The notes below the pieces were generated by a model. It was not told the origin of the DNA. It made no database searches and worked only from the letters and a program-made list of their open reading frames with translations. DNA of 64,000 nt, from positions 169,501 through 233,500 of the forward strand of contig JAOPHQ010002282.1 of NCBI GenBank assembly GCA_030340625.1. Reading direction: 5' to 3'. This DNA is from Merluccius polli. Lineage: Eukaryota; Chordata; Actinopteri; Gadiformes; Merlucciidae. This document shows positions 43,023-55,119 of the stretch, piece by piece (position 1 is the stretch's first letter; each line of letters begins with the position of its first letter). The translations under genes were made by a program, and so were the position numbers.

Positions 43023-43939
43023 TAATTCAAATTTTATGTGAAAAAGTGACATGAATATTGCAGTGCATTTTGGAGGGGTATATTCTTCTCGGCTGCCAGA
43101 ATACTGGTCTGTGGATGATGAAATGATGGAGGTCCGCTCCCAAAAGTGTCTGAGTAAATAACTTTTTATTTAACAGAGAACACAAGCGGGATGACATTCT
43201 ATGCATCTGAATGGTGGCCGAATCTGAGTCCGAATCCCCCAATGGGGTCCGAAACTCTGCATCCTCCAGGGGTGATAGTAGAAAAAAATCCTGAGCCTGA
43301 ACTTTTTTTCTGGGAGGTAAGCGGGCCCCTAAGCCAAGATATATGCCCTGATCAACATAATTGTCAAGCGGGATCCAGGGGTATGCTCTCCTGGAAGAAA
43401 ATTTGGATAAATAGTCCCTTAAATTATAGATTCTGGTGAATTTTGTGGAAATAAATTGACAACATTCAGGCATGAGATGAACAAACCAAATATAAGCCTA
43501 TATTACAGTAGCATCTTTGTGTAGAGCACCAGAGCTCTTGGGACCCTGGGCCTGGTAGGCCTGTTCAGTAATCCATCCCTGCTAATACATTTCATCATGT
43601 AAATATGAGCATTCCTTCCAGGAGATATGACCTATTGGCTCAAAATCAGTGCAAGATCATACTTGTTTTATGAGACACAACTCTTACTTTCTTTTTGTTT
43701 CTTCTTTTTTTTAAATCAAATCTTAACATTCTTCATATTTTTTAAATAAACGTTTAATACATTTAATACCCACGTTTTATTTTGAAAACCGGAAGTTTCC
43801 ACACACTGCAGTAAGCTAGCGCTGACTTTCCCAGTTGTCTCAAAGTATTTGCCATAAAGTCGGCAATAAGGGCGCACTTGAAAATGTTGGAGCGGTTGGC
43901 TTGACCACGCGAAACCGAGAGACGGCTGTCTTGACCGCA
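43023..43939. other. No gene recognised; one unassigned minus-strand ORF
   Basis: An open frame of 148 codons on the minus strand (43,473-43,027) includes GDSDSDSATIQMHR and RIYPSKMHCNI. It shows no domain I recognise and no transposon ends nearby, and could be chance or a decayed retroelement piece. Confidence 0.3.
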
Positions 43940-44540
43940 GTCCGGTGCGTGCGGATGTGCGGCTCCTTCGGCGGAGCGGTTCATGTAAATAGCGGTGTCC
44001 AGGGAGGGTTCACCTTCACAGACGTAGTTACGAGGGATGTGCGACTATCGTCTTAAAAAATACTAAAGTGTTTTTTAAAGTTAGAAAGATATTAGATATT
44101 CAACAGATTCACGCTCCGAATTACAGCGATCAGACACGGCGAACTAAAGCCGTCATCACCGGTATGAGCCGGTATGACCCGTGTGTCTAGCGGTGTCTAC
44201 CTGCCCAGGTGTATTGGTCAGTATTTCTGCAGCGATGAGTTAAATCAAGGCTTGTTGCGACCACGGATGTATTCAGTTTGCGATGCTCATGCCTTGTTAT
44301 TTTTATGTTTTACTTTTTGCTCGACTAATGAAAACATATTCGACTAAGCCGACTATTAGGGGGCAGCCCTAGTTAACTTACAGCACTTTATATGGACCAT
44401 TAGTTATATTTTCAATTTATTTACAGAGCAATCCCTGCAAAGTCTTTAGGTAATAACTATAGAAGAGAGGGGGGCGTGCCATCACGATGGTGGCTCTCCA
44501 TCGTGATGTCAGTCAGCCATTACGATGGATGATGTCAGAC
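43940..44540. repeat. Dispersed composite repeat, copy 2
   Basis: Direct-orientation copy of 4728-5395, starting GTCCGGTGCGTGCGGATGTG. It has the same nested hAT-like MITE (about 44,034-44,370) and the same TTTACAGAGCAATCCC segment behind it. It ends with the CATCGTGATG inverted motifs at 44,480-44,535. Confidence 0.65.
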
Positions 44541-46220
44541 CACGCGAACGCGAACATGATTTTTTTTTTCACAGACACGTCGGTACGCCGGAATTCCGGC
44601 GTGGTGCCGGAACGCTATCAGCCCTGATCCTCTCTAATGCACACACTTCTTATAGGCCTGAGCCAGACCATACGTGACAGTCCGTCAAGCCGAAACAATA
44701 CACCCTCAGATCTACAACACAACACAAACAGCTCCCTATCTTAAGCTACATATGGAAACACTTTCTGAGGTCTTCAGGGCATCTTGTTGTTTCAGCAGCC
44801 TGGGGTCAGCAGGGCATCCTGCTGACCCTGAGCAGGCCCTCAGGATTACCCCTAATAGCTCACTAGGAGACACAGGAATGTTCTCCCATGACACAGCAGT
44901 ATTCTACATATAAAGAATGAGTGAAATACAATGAATAAAAGAAAAAAGTAGAATAACCTGTAAATGTATATCAGAAAATACACTATAGGTGTTTATTTGT
45001 TAAATCTGGGGAAAATGAAGCAAAGCTCAAGCTAAATCTGGAACAAGTGAAGCACGTTTTTCAGCAGCAAAAGTTTACAAACGGCACCCCATATTACTGC
45101 GCCACTTCAAGAATGTAAAGTTTATGAATAAAATGATTTTTGGCTATTATCAAGGTTCACACGGCGCATGGAAAATGTTGAAAATTATAGAATTTAAAAA
45201 CATGCAATCGAAACAGAAAGTCAGGGAATTTAACAAATGTAATTACTTAATCTGGAATATCAGGGAATTTCAAGTTTTGGTGCTTTGGTGTATTATAATG
45301 TGCAGTTAAATATTACATTAACTTTTTCAGACTCTACCGTGGCTACGAATGCGCAAAAATACCTACATTATATGTAGTTATGATTCTTCTGCTGTTGATG
45401 ACAACATGAATAGCCTAAAAAGCCGGCCTACTGCAAATAAAGAAGATAATGATACTGCTTTGGCAGTTTAGGACTGATAAATTCCAGAATCGAGGTTGTA
45501 GTGTAGGCTAATGTAGCCAACAATGAACAATAGCTATACAAAGTGAACATTAGCTTAATCATATTGTATGTAGACGATAAATCTATTGTGTAACTATGAA
45601 CAATAATTTGGTAACACGTGGGGACCTCTGCTGGTCACTTTAGACAACACTATTTGGGAAAAAGTACAGAGGTTATTTTCCACTATTAGGCTATTAATTC
45701 ACACTACACAACTAAATAATATATCACACACTTTTTGGATAAAATATACTTTGTGTCTAAATGAAAAGAACAAAAAGATGTATTTAGCCTATGTTCGCCT
45801 ATTTATTAATTTAATTATTTCTTTCTTTCTTTATGTATTTATTTCTAACGTTAAACTGGTATAGATCCTGGGCTTGCACTTTCAAATAATGGCCATTCTA
45901 TCGCTTTTATTTTGACTTTTTCATTCATTTAAAATGAAAAAAACAAAAGAAACACTTGACTTCTGTTTTTGGTTTCAAATGAAATAATGAAATGGTTGGA
46001 CACTCATAGACCTTTTCATTCTTCAATGACTGATGAGTGACTGATAGTGCATCCCAAGTCTCTTACTGTAAATTGCATCCAAGATTCCCTTACTTGCGGC
46101 TTAGTCCCTCCCACCGAGGATGCATGGAGAGGCTGCTCTCATGTATCCTCGCTCATAGCTCCTCAGAGATCCCTCTCAATCCTGGCTCCTCTGAGCAGAA
46201 ATAAGAGCTTTGGGATGATC
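44541..46220. other. No gene recognised
   Basis: A perfect 16-bp palindrome (CGCCGGAATTCCGGCG) lies at about 44,587-44,602, next to element-end-like sequence. The rest is AT-rich and shows no gene. Confidence 0.35.
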
Positions 46221-46224
46221 TTCA

Positions 46225-46540
46225 AAATGGCGGACCAGAACTACGTTGGTTGGTAGGGTGATAGGTTGGTTGGTATGGTGATAAGTTGGTTGGTAGGGTG
46301 ATAAGTTGGTTGTTATGGTGATAAGTTGGTTGGTAGGGTGATAAGTTGATTGGTATGGTGATAAGTTGGTTGGTAAGGTGACAAGTTTGTTGGTATGGTG
46401 ATAAGTTTGTTGGTATGGTGATGAGTTGGTTGGTAGGGTGATAAGTTGGTTGGCGTGGTGATAAGTTGGCTGGTAGGGTGATAAGTTGGCTGGTAGGGTG
46501 ATAAGTTGGTTGGTATGGTGATAAGTTGGTTGGATAGTTG
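46225..46540. repeat. 20-bp minisatellite, about 15 copies
   Basis: Unit GTTGGTTGGTAGGGTGATAA, with GTAGGG/GTATGG variants alternating irregularly. Two neighbouring units share GTTTGTTGG, so local copying has occurred. Confidence 0.95.
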
Positions 46541-46664
46541 GATGTTTAGTTGGGTTAGTTTGTTTAGTTTAGGTAAAACTATTTAGTTTGGGAGTTCCAT
46601 GCATGTTTTATTAGTTTTTGCCTAGGTAACACCCTTTTGTGGTGTTTTTTGATTGTTATTTATG

Positions 46665-46668
46665 TGCT

Positions 46669-46699
<31 letters not shown>

Positions 46700-46860
46700 A
46701 CACTTTATTAATCTCCATGGGGAAATTCATTCTCTGCATTTAACCCATCCCATGCTAGAAGCAGTGGGCTGCCACACAGAGAAGCTCCCGGGAACCAACT
46801 CCAGTTGTAGTGCCCTTGACTTGGTTATGGGCAGGGCAGGAGTGTTAGCATTTTGGGATC
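46665..46860. mobile_element. LINE/SINE tail fragment with (GAT)n
   Basis: After nine GAT units comes CACTTTATTAATCTCCATGG then GGAAATTCATTCTCTGCATT, a sequence I recognise as a common fish LINE 3' UTR. No coding part. Confidence 0.5.
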
Positions 46861-46899
46861 CCATTGGGACCTGGTCTTGGTGGGGTGATGACCCCTGTG

Positions 46900-48084
46900 G
46901 CATTTTTTAATTGGCACTTTTGGCCGCACCGAGTCAAACCATGCCACGCTGATTTGCGTTCCCATTACCAGTTTAAACGCGCCAAGTTGTGCCGAGTCCT
47001 GAGATGGACTACCGGTATCTCTGGAGTTTGGCCAAAGCAGTGAAGTCAGATGGTATGGAACGTGGATTGGACCAGACGACTCAAGTTGAGCACATCATCA
47101 GTTAAAGACAAAGCTTCAAGCGGTCTACTCCAGTTGGTTTTACTCATGTGGACATTGGCCTAAGACCTCCATACTTTTATTCGTTTTAGTACACAACGTC
47201 TGATTTTTTTTTTGTGTCCAAGTCCATTGTCCATTCGATTGTATACAGAAAAGAATGAATAAGCTAGGCTACGTATATAATTATCTTGTATAATTAGCTA
47301 CCTATTTATTTTGGCTAAACTAATATGAAGCTTGTTTGACCTGGTTCAAATTGTAGGCCTATTAATTAATATAAATAATAATTCATAAATGTATGGGTTT
47401 CATTTTGCTGCAAATATAATCACCAGAATGTCATTAGAAAAATGCTGCGTTATTTTTGGAAAAACTCAACCTGAATATCCTATAAACAGTTAATTGTATT
47501 TTTATGTCACGCCACAACATAGCCTACCTAATAGAGCTGACAGTGCGACCATTTCGTTCAAATCGCTATTCATAGTTTTCATTCACATGACTGAAATGGA
47601 GGCGCGGCAGCACTGGCGGGCAAAACAATGTTCAAAGATGGCGGCATACACTGGAAACTCTAAAGCGCTACTGCACAAGCCGGTCAAATTTTCGACTTTT
47701 ACAACCCACTAGTGTTCAGATCACCTCACAAAAGACGAAAAACAAAGATATACAAAGAAACTGAAAGTCTTAGGCACTTGCGACCCATATACAGCCCCTG
47801 CTGTGTTATTTAATTTGTTAAAAACAGTGACGTCCCTGCCAGAGCTGAACTTTGGCAATGTCTACATATATCTAAAATATACAGTATATACAACCCCTTA
47901 ACACTGCTACTAAGATGACAGTTATCGGTACTTTCGATCAGGGTAGGTCAATAATGCTATCGTTTGGGAGGTGAAGGACAAGTAGTTCATCAGTAGAAGC
48001 TGAGTGCTAATTTACTAAGTTACCGTTGTGTCTATGGGTGGTCAGTGTAGCATAGCGGACTAAGCTAACATTACTTGTAAGGCT
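46900..48084. other. No gene recognised
   Basis: AT-rich, no element ends seen. A short plus-strand patch near 47,600 (MTEMEARQHWRAKQ) has no support as a gene. Confidence 0.35.
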
Positions 48085-48092
48085 TTCTAGGG

Positions 48093-50482
48093 TAGGGTGA
48101 CCAGACGTCCCCGGTTTCCGGGGACAGTCCCCGTTTTCAGTGATCTGTCCCCGGCTACTGCCGGTTTTCACTGACTGAAAGAAACAAAATTGGAATAAAG
48201 GAAAAAATGAAAAAACGAAAATGTTGACCAAAGGACATGTAGTTGCGCACCGTAGCCTACTGCTCTCGCACAGCCACAGGCTAAAGCCAGCCAGGACAAG
48301 CCCCGATTTGAGCAGAATGCCCCTCTAGAATGCTAGCTGCGCGGTAGAACTATCTTCTTCCCTTTGCAAGAGGCTGCAGGTAGCCTACCTATGCGGTACT
48401 TTCATGGCATTCGTGCATCTATTCAGCCAGCTATGGTGTAAACACAGCAGGAATATCATTGATTGAATACGATTGGCGAACCAAAGGTGTTCTTGTAAGT
48501 GTGACTGTTTATCATGCTGTATGTTATGTTATTTAACGTTGAATTTATATGTGTATTATCTACGATGTGTGTGTATGATCACAGATCTGTTTGTCTGACA
48601 GACACAGCTATTGCTAACATTATTACCAGCAATGAACAGCTGTTTTGACTAGACGGCACACAGTGTTATTAGGATGACATTTCAATGTCACGCTAGCTCC
48701 TTAGAGGTTGTTGGCAACTTGTCGGCAACTTCATTGAATAAAACCACTAGAAACGTATACTAAACTAGTCATCACGAACTTGTGCCAGCCTGTCAGTGTC
48801 AGTGATGACTAGCAGTCTCTAGCTGGCTGACTGGCTGCCTCAGCCAGCAAACGATGTGTGTTGATTAAAAAAAACAAAAACGAAAAAAAAATAATAATTG
48901 TAGCTTGGGCTACTCCCTTGCCATTCATTGTGTAGGTTGATTGCCCATTTCTCCTTGAACACGATAGTTCACCTACTATATTATATTAACATACTTTTAA
49001 ACTAACTGTCTTCAACGAATGCCCTGGGAGGCTGCTAGATGTCTATTGTACTAACTTAGATCAGTTAATGTTATAATATAGGTAAACCCACTGGATAGGA
49101 TATAGGCTTATTCAGGGCACCTTTAAAATGTTACTCACATCCACTTGTGTTAATGCTGTAGATAGAACACCTTTAAATGAAAATAATTTTTCAACTGTGT
49201 TACGAATAAATAATAGCACATGTATCAACAGGCTGTAATATCCTCACATAGCCACTAGGGAACAGGAACAAATATATAAGTTGTATTAACCGTACCTGGC
49301 CACCAGATTGCAGCACACATAATACACTAGGGGGCGGGCGCTCAACACTAGCCAATCAAAACATATTATGTGTCATAGAGGCCACGCCTGCCCAGGTACT
49401 ACCAAACCACACAAGCAGGGGGAGGGGAGAAACTCTAGAGGTTGCGTATCGATTAGATATCCAGCTAAGAGTCGCTCCACGCGTGAACAATACAATTCCT
49501 CTCCATTTGCTTCATAGATAATAGACCTAAAGCTAAAGAAATAAAGTGAGTTAAAAGCGATCCTGTGTCGGCGGCCTTCTTCCTCAAAGAACATCACAAC
49601 AACAACTGATATAGTCTTAGCAGATAAAAATAGGTTTAATTCCATAGATTGCAAACAGTGTTATAATAGTAATAATAATTATTAGTATTTAGTGAATATA
49701 GTGTACATGGTGTAAGTTGGAGGCCTTAGTTTGGGTGAAGTGTCTGATACATGTTTTTTTCAGCTGATTTTAAGGATGTTCTTGATCTCAGCTAGAATTT
49801 ACTAGCCTGGCAAGCCAGACCTACATCAGAAAGATGTAAGGTCTGGCTCAGCTCCATTGGCAGTGTGGGCGGGATAAACGGTTGTCTTTCAAGTTCCCTC
49901 TGCACGCAATAGGATAGCGCTACAACCAATCAGAGCAACGAAGAAGGTGACGTAGTCAGAGCGACGGCTCTGACTACGTAATTAATCAAAACTCAGAATA
50001 AATATTTATTTTCGAGGAAAGACTTCAGTGCCGTTCTTTGTTCTTTTCTCAAATAAAATGTTAACTTAAAGTCTTGAAGAGTCGCGGCCAAAGCCGAGTG
50101 GAAAGACAACCGTTCGCAAGCAGCAGCAGCCATTGTTTACCTAACACGGAACCGTCGCAACTCTGTCGTCATTAGGTAACCCGGCTTTCGACTCCGCCCC
50201 TCACGCTGTGATTGGCCAGACATACAAGACACACTTGGTGTTTCCAGCACCAAAAAGCGGACGGAGTTTGCTAGACTACACTAGCTGCCAAATAAATTTG
50301 CTGCCGCTAGGGGGTGTCTAGAGTTCTAGGCTAAGAATTTACTACTTTAATCAGAGAAAAAAAATGGTAAGGGCAGTGTCCCCGTTTTAGTTTTTCTATG
50401 ACAAAAACACTACGTTTGGAGGTTTTTACACCGCTGAACTGAAAATGTCCCCGGATTTTGTCTCAGAAATCTGGTCACCTTA
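48093..50482. mobile_element. hAT-like element with perfect 8-bp duplication
   Basis: Ends TAGGGTGACCAGA (48,093) and TCTGGTCACCTTA (to 50,482) are inverted with one mismatch. Subterminal CCCCGG..GGGGACA motifs occur on both sides. The flanks are TTCTAGGG at 48,085-48,092 and 50,483-50,490. No transposase was found, so it is non-autonomous. It contains the MULE-like MITE at 49,803-50,333. Confidence 0.9.
49803..50333. mobile_element. MULE-like MITE, copy 2 (perfect 9-bp duplication)
   Basis: Flanked by AGAATTTAC at 49,794-49,802 and 50,334-50,342. Starts TAGCCTGGCAAGCCAGAC and ends TCTAGAGTTCTAGGCTA. It is an inverted relative of 22,316-22,794. It has an extra short inverted piece in the middle (GTAGTCAGAGC..GCTCTGACTAC near 49,955-49,979). 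Confidence 0.88.
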
Positions 50483-50792
50483 TTCTAGGGCAGTAGTGAT
50501 GGCAGGAATATTTTGATGCAGACAACAGAGTCTTGTGACACAAATGATAATAATATAAACGTTTTCCCAATGTAAGGTAAACCATTCCTACAGTTTGAAA
50601 GTTGTGGAGTTGTCGATGGTGGGCAATGGAAGAAGACTTTGTTTTGCCCACCAGGTGGGCGTTCCCATATGCCACGACATCAGATGAAAACTATGAATTG
50701 CAGCAGTAGAGACCGGGCAAGCCATTTTAACATTCAAATTAGTAGGGCTGACTAGTAGCAATTCAGTTTTCAATAGTCAAAATGGCATTTCG

Positions 50793-51753
50793 ACATGTCA
50801 AAATGTTAATTTAAGATATCTGTAAAACAATTTTGACATGTTACAAATATATTTTCACATGTTGAAATTACATTTTGACTAGTCAAAACTGATTTACAGA
50901 TATCTTTAGTTTAATTATAGATATCAGTAATTCCTTTTTCACTAGTAAGAATAATGATTATAGATATCTACAATTGAATTTCCACATGTTGAAAAAGGAT
51001 TGTGACCAGTGGAAATGTAATTTCCCATTTCAGATATCATTGACAATGTCACAATGACATTTTGACTAGTGGAAATTCTTTTTTTGATATCTAAAATTAA
51101 TTTCTGATTCGTTATAAAAGGAATTGTAGATATCTCAAATATTATTGTTACTAGTATGAATATAATTTTCACTGGTTACAATTGTATTTCAGATATCTGA
51201 AATGCAATTGCAGATATCTGTAATGACATTCTTACTAGTTACAATTCCAAGCCGATATATCAATAATTTAATGTAATTTTAGAGAATTTAATTTTAGATA
51301 TCTACAATTCCATTTATGATATCTGTAATGTAAGAACAATTGTAGATATCTATAATGAACATTGCCACTAGTAAGAATTGAATTGTTGATATCAACAATT
51401 GACATTTCCACTAGTGAGAATTTAATGAGAATTTCCACTAGTGAGAATTTAATTAACATTTTGACTATTGAGAATTGAGTTGTAGATACCATTAATTAGA
51501 ATAGAACTAATCAAAATTACATTATGGACATGTGGACTTTGAATTATAACACGTCAAAATTGAACTATAGATATCTATATTTCAGTTTGAATAGAAGTCA
51601 ATGGTAAAAGTGGACTAGTTAGCCTAGTAATTAAGTTACAGATATCTACAATGAACATTTCTACTAAATGAAATTAATTGTTGATATCAAGAATGAACAT
51701 TTTGACTAGTGAGAAATTAATTGTAGATATTTTTAATTGGAATTGCTACTAGT
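50793..51753. repeat. Array of palindromic hexamers phased every 21-22 bp
   Basis: GATATC, ACTAGT and ACATGT (or one-base variants) occur at 50,793, 50,815, 50,836, 50,857, 50,878, 50,899, 50,920, 50,941, 50,963, 50,984 and 51,005. Then, with some 27-32-bp steps, they continue through 51,065, 51,086, 51,129, 51,150, 51,192, 51,213, 51,234, 51,297, 51,318, 51,367, 51,388 and on to 51,748. The sequence between them is AT-rich and variable, often with AATT or ATTTC/GAAAT. It resembles a minisatellite in which only the palindromes and the phase are kept. Confidence 0.9.
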
Positions 51754-52226
51754 CCAAATTACATTATGGCAGTTGTTAATATCTACAATTGCTACTATGG
51801 CTACTGGCTAAATGGCTTGCCATAGAACGTTTTGCCAGGAGTTGGGATTATATTTCACCAGGGGTCCGTTTCACAAAGCAAGTTTAGTGAAAACTCTGAG
51901 TTTATTAACCCTGAAATGAGGGAAACTGAGTTTTCCGTTTCACAAAGGGAGGTAACTCAAACCAGAGAAAGAGGGGTAACTCTAGCCTGTGTCAGAGAGA
52001 GAGTTAACTTAAGCTCTCGGTCTGTTACCGTAGTAACAGACTCAATGAACCTCGAGTTTCTGTCTGTCTCCGCCCTCTTTCAGCCACACACGCCATTTGA
52101 TTTCCTCTTTCATTCATTCAGTCAGTAGGCAAGTTTTGGCGTAGCCGTCTGTCAAAAATCATTTAAAAAATCAGTCAGTAGGCTATTTCAGAAGTCCATT
52201 AGGCACAGTAGGAGGCGACTTTTTTC

Positions 52227-52696
52227 ATGAACATGACATGTCCTTTTGACAACGATCCCGTGGATGAAGGTGCAGCATTACTGCGCAGAGAATTAAATAT
52301 TCGTCGGGAGATGGTTATCAGACCGCGCATAGATGTAGCATTTCCAGACAATTATCATTTCCAGATAATTATCTTTTTGAGCGGTACCGTTTCACGTCAC
52401 AGTCCATCATTTACATACACAACCTAATCCGTCCTTACATTTGCAACATTACCAACCGTAGTCATGCTCTCACATCCCAGCAGATATTGTGTGTTGCACT
52501 GTGTTTCTTTGCAAATGGAAGTTTTTTGTACAATGTCAGAGATGCAGAGTGCTTGAGCAAGGCAACTGTATGCAGGGCAGTCAGAAAAGTGTGCCTCGCC
52601 ATGAAACGGCTTTTACCCATGTTTGTCGGTTTCCCTGGACATAAACCTGTCAGAGCCATCAAGGAGGCCTTGGGGGGGGGTGGACTCAGAGGATGA
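52227..52696 (+). pseudogene. Harbinger transposase N-terminal remnant
   Basis: The frame from 52,227 ends in a local duplication of CCAGA(C/T)AATTAT near 52,345-52,370. The other frame then continues: SHALTSQQILCVALCFFANG, AECLSKATVCRAVRKVCLAM and FVGFPGHKP. This is the N-terminal helix-turn-helix part of HARBI1-like transposases. The DDE core is absent, removed by an internal deletion that joins it to the DNA-binding gene. Confidence 0.8.
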
Positions 52697-53815
52697 ACTC
52701 CCTCCAGGGATTCCCTCAGCCACTGGCCTTCCAATATACTGGCTTAGCAGCTCCTCTGCCTCCTAGAGGTGGCGGTGCTGGGCCACCACCCATTTTACGG
52801 GCATCTGCCTTCTTTCTGTTGGCTGAGTAGAAGTCTGTGTTAGTTTAAATAGGCTTAATTATTTAACAGAACATGATATACCGTATTTTCCGCACTATAA
52901 GGCGCACTTAAAAGCCTTTAATTTTCTCAAAAAACGACAGTGAGCCTTATAATCCGGAGCGCTTTATATATGGATTAATTCTGGTTGTTATGGCTACCGT
53001 AGTCAGGAGCGTTGCGGAGTAATACACGTGCTTCATCATAATATTACAGTGTGTGTGGATAAAGACCCCAAAATGACACCTGTCAAGAGACACGCTTACG
53101 ACGCGGACTTCAAACTGAATACGCTAACGTTTGATTTAGCAATATCAGACTGGTTTTTTTTTACGTGTTACAACTGAACAAGGTTGGGAGTTATTGTGAA
53201 TACGCTCATTAACATTTGAACAATGTTGAGAGTTATTGTGAACGTGTTTAATAAAGATTGACTGACTGACTTATCTTATCTGTTTTGTTTCGCTTAATGC
53301 ACCTTATAGTCCGGTGTGCTTTATATATGAAAAAAGTTCGAAAATAGACCATTCATTGACAGTGCGCCTTATAATGCAGTGTGCCCTATAGTGCGGAAAA
53401 TACGGTAGATGAGAAGACATTTATGTGTGAAAACAGCATCATGTTGGGGATAAAACAACTGCACAGTCAAATTGCCACTTAATATTTACTTTACTGTGTA
53501 AAACATGATCAAAATGATCATGCCAAGGTCTTATCTGTTTGAACAATGTTTTTCATCTTAAGCTGCTGCCAAGTGCGCTTTTCCCCCGTGGGATTGCACC
53601 TAAATGAAATAAATGAATAGGCTACCATTCAAGCAGTTTTCCCCTGTAATATTATTGTGATTGCAAAGGACAACATTTAAACTTACGCAGCAGTGTTGCA
53701 CTTCTTTCTAAAAACGTGTTGAAACTCGCCATATGAGCGCATTAGGATTTCCAATTCGAGGTTGGTGAAAAACGTAGCCTCCTCTTCCCCGTTGCCATGG
53801 TGACTCGTCGAATCG
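52640..53815 (-). pseudogene. Harbinger Myb/SANT-like DNA-binding protein remnant
   Basis: On the minus strand, 53,815-53,690 reads (in one frame) FFTNLELEILMRSYGEFQ then a possible donor. 52,830-52,640 reads NRKKADARKMGGGPAP and GRPVAEGIPGGSSS. These are the two conserved ends of the Myb-like protein that partners the transposase. Frames are broken, and a MITE lies between the two parts. Confidence 0.65.
52881..53405. mobile_element. TA-flanked MITE of pogo/Tigger descent
   Basis: Ends CCGTATTTTCCGCACTATA and TATAGTGCGGAAAATACGG are perfect inverted copies; TA is present at 52,879-52,880 and 53,406-53,407. An internal start MTPVKRHAYDADFKL (about 53,074) looks like the first residues of CENP-B/pogo-type transposases. 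Confidence 0.82.
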
Positions 53816-54178
53816 GGGCTCCATTGATGCTGGCTTTTTATAGTTGTGGTGCACACGCTTAACTCTAGGTGATTTGATTAAACTAACTCAAATCCGCTGT
53901 TCTGGAACCGAAAACTCAGAGTAGATCAACTCAGAGTTTAGGATTAGACTCAGAGTTTGTTGAACCTGCTTTGTGAAACGGACCCCTGGAGAGAGACGAA
54001 ATTAATCATAACACTGCACTTCTTGGCAACTGTTGAGAAACAAAATATCAACACATTTTTCCACTTCTTACATTGTTATGATTCTCCCTTTTTACAGTTC
54101 CTGTAATGTCCAACACATTGGTTCAGATTTTAAGCAGGAATGTCAGGATGTTATGTAAAGCTGATAACATAGTTACAC

Positions 54179-55110
54179 CTGGGGGTATTCCAGAAAGCAG
54201 GTTCAACAAACTCCGAGTTTATCCCTGAACTCTGAGTTGACTTACTGAGATGGGAAACTCTGAGTATCCGGTTCCAGAACAGCGGATCTGAGGTAGTTCA
54301 ATCAACTCTGAGTATGTTAACCTTGAGTTACGCGCGTGCACAACCACTATAAAAATCCATCATCAATGGAGCCCCGATACCACGAGTCACCATGACAACC
54401 GCTGAAATATCAACATATTTCAGCGCGATGGAGTTGGAGGTCCTGATGCTGGCCTACAGCGAGTAGGACCACATATTTCGCCACAAATCCAACACAGCTG
54501 CAGCAGCGAAGGAGAGAGAGACGGCATGGGAGAACATTGCTGCCCGAGTCAACGCGTAAGTTTGAATGTACTATTCCATTGACGTAACATTTAACCATAA
54601 GATCGTAGCACAGCCTATAGTTATGAATATAGGAATTAAATCTGATTTTCATTTAGGTGCAATCCAACAGGAGAAATTTTATTTTTTTAAATTGACTTAA
54701 GCTATTAAACAAAGTAAATATTAATTCAGTGGCTACTTCAAATAGTAATTTAAACCCCTAACAAAATGTTGTTTTTCAACGTCCTCTCACTTAATACTCC
54801 ACTTAGTAGATTAACACTTACAAACAAACAATACAAACACATTTATATTTTATACCTATTGAAGTCATTTAAAATGTGACGCTGTAGCCTACACCAACAC
54901 TCATTAAAATACTAATTAAAAACAAACATTGAGTTCTGCTCAGCCAACAGAAAGAAGGCAGAGGCCCAAAAAACGGGTGGAGGGCCACCTCCACCACCTC
55001 TGACAGGCTGAGTAGCTGGCCATCAGACAAAACAGGGGTCGCCCTGTGGCTGAAGGCATCCCTGGGGGAAGCTCATCTGAGCCTGTCTCATCTGTACGGT
55101 GGCTGGTAAG
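54179..55110 (+). mobile_element. Second decayed Harbinger copy (left part)
   Basis: The left end CTGGGGGTATTCCAGAAAGC followed by ACTCTGAGTT motifs is related to 51,859-53,988. It is in the orientation with the DNA-binding gene first and stops near 55,110, where the next element starts. The right half and the transposase are missing. Confidence 0.65.
54392..55105 (+). pseudogene. Harbinger Myb/SANT-like protein remnant, two exons
   Basis: Exon 1 (54,392-54,555) reads MTTAEISTYFSAMELEVLML then AYSE, a TAG stop, and DHIFRHKSNTAAAAKERETA ending at GTAAGT. Exon 2 (54,944-55,105) reads NRKKAEAQKTGGGPPPPPL with later stops. The exon structure is that of the DNA-binding protein of fish Harbinger elements. 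Not functional. Confidence 0.72.
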
Positions 55111-55119
55111 TGCAAAACA

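Larger units (their letters stand above)
51859..53988. mobile_element. PIF/Harbinger element, decayed
   Basis: The ends CCAGGGGTCCGTTTCACAAA and TTTGTGAAACGGACCCCTGG are inverted, with ACTCTGAGTT motifs inside both. It encodes remnants of both Harbinger proteins: the transposase on the plus strand and the Myb/SANT-like DNA-binding protein on the minus strand. A TA-flanked MITE (52,881-53,405) lies inside. The 3-bp duplication was not resolved. Confidence 0.85.

Noticed and set aside
43904..44548. GACCACGCGAA at both ends of the composite repeat as a target duplication
   Set aside because: Homology with the other copy starts further inside, at GTCCGGTG, so the 11-bp match does not mark the element's borders.
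50793..51753. CRISPR-like array
   Set aside because: The conserved part is only six bases, palindromic and of several kinds; there are no constant repeats or unique spacers, and the genome is a vertebrate.
51832..52128. 98-codon frame at 51.8-52.1 kb
   Set aside because: It covers the inverted end of the decayed Harbinger element and has no domain.
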